Positions 63,961-64,000 of a stretch of DNA of 64,000 bases are shown here, piece by piece. The notes below the pieces were generated by a model, which searched no databases, was not told where the DNA came from, and saw only the letters and a program-made list of their open reading frames with translations. A program made the translations under genes and the position numbers. The stretch comes from Pararhodonellum marinum (lineage in GTDB: Bacteria; Bacteroidota; Bacteroidia; Cytophagales; Cyclobacteriaceae): positions 62,001-126,000 of the forward strand of contig NZ_JACEFJ010000009.1 in the NCBI RefSeq assembly GCF_015354735.1, read 5' to 3'. Positions within the stretch are counted from its first letter, which is position 1, and every line of letters begins with the position of its first letter.

Positions 63961-64000
63961 TTGAAAAAACTGTTAAAAATATTGGCCTGGACGACGGGCC
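63961..64000 (+). CDS. Possible start of a membrane-anchored protein (partial)
   Basis: A TTG-initiated frame reads LKKLLKILAWTTG and runs off the window. It resembles the N-terminal anchor of large AsmA/TamB-type proteins, but 13 residues cannot support a family. No ATG lies in frame after the stop at 63910. Weak call. Confidence 0.25.
   Translation, partial: MKKLLKILAWTTG

Overview
The window reads as a chromosomal segment of a Bacteroidota bacterium, most likely order Cytophagales and close to the Cyclobacteriaceae. The supporting signs are several perfect or near-perfect Bacteroidota -7 promoter boxes (TAnnTTTG), the absence of strong Shine-Dalgarno sequences, a DUF6089/PorG-type barrel and a PorE-like OmpA lipoprotein, a hybrid two-component sensor with Y_Y_Y and AraC domains, and a long-form PurM. 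No tRNA, rRNA, CRISPR array, insertion sequence or prophage was recognised. This identification is inference from gene content; no database search was possible.

Left part (1-20 kb) is mostly housekeeping. It holds a minus-strand pterin/flavin block (queD, folE; then an SDR oxidoreductase, two small proteins and a flavin reductase cut by the window edge) and two convergent L,D-transpeptidases. Next comes a GNAT/nitrilase fusion gene with kdsC and kdsA, the last two separated by a copy of a dispersed inverted-repeat element. Then follow an MscS channel, a DUF6089 barrel, NfeD-FloA, an orphan Imm31-like immunity gene, a WG-repeat protein, hemA, a ComEA-like HhH protein, an exported amidohydrolase, a solitary HsdR N-terminal-like nuclease domain and a Crp/Fnr regulator.

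Middle part (20-50.8 kb) is an accessory glycan region. It has a sulfatase-modifying-factor-like protein, two Gfo/Idh/MocA oxidoreductases (one GH109-like) and a hydroxypyruvate-isomerase-like TIM barrel, three of these with twin-arginine signals. It also has GH88, GH29 and GH20 glycoside hydrolases, an EEP phosphatase, a beta-propeller lipoprotein, a hybrid sensor regulator and a beta-barrel. A four-gene minus operon follows: planctomycete-type DUF1549/DUF1553 cytochrome, DUF1501, a DUF2231/cytochrome/LRR protein and an SIS protein. A serine hydrolase closes the region. No SusC/SusD pair is present. Truncated intergenic repeats are concentrated here: a 13-unit octamer array, a multi-unit hairpin array and the second copy of the dispersed element.

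Right part (50.9-64 kb) is core metabolism: pdxA, DUF177-rpmF and fabH-efp-accB-accC on the minus strand, with promoters and terminators that separate transcription units. On the plus strand are rsmA overlapping mgtE, a 2-hydroxyacid dehydrogenase, a conserved unknown protein, a TPR/propeller/OmpA lipoprotein and purM. I found no system that I can defend as entirely new. The best candidates for a second look are the exported oxidoreductase/planctomycete-type modules with the SIS gene, the SDR without its catalytic tyrosine, the orphan immunity gene and the dispersed inverted-repeat element.
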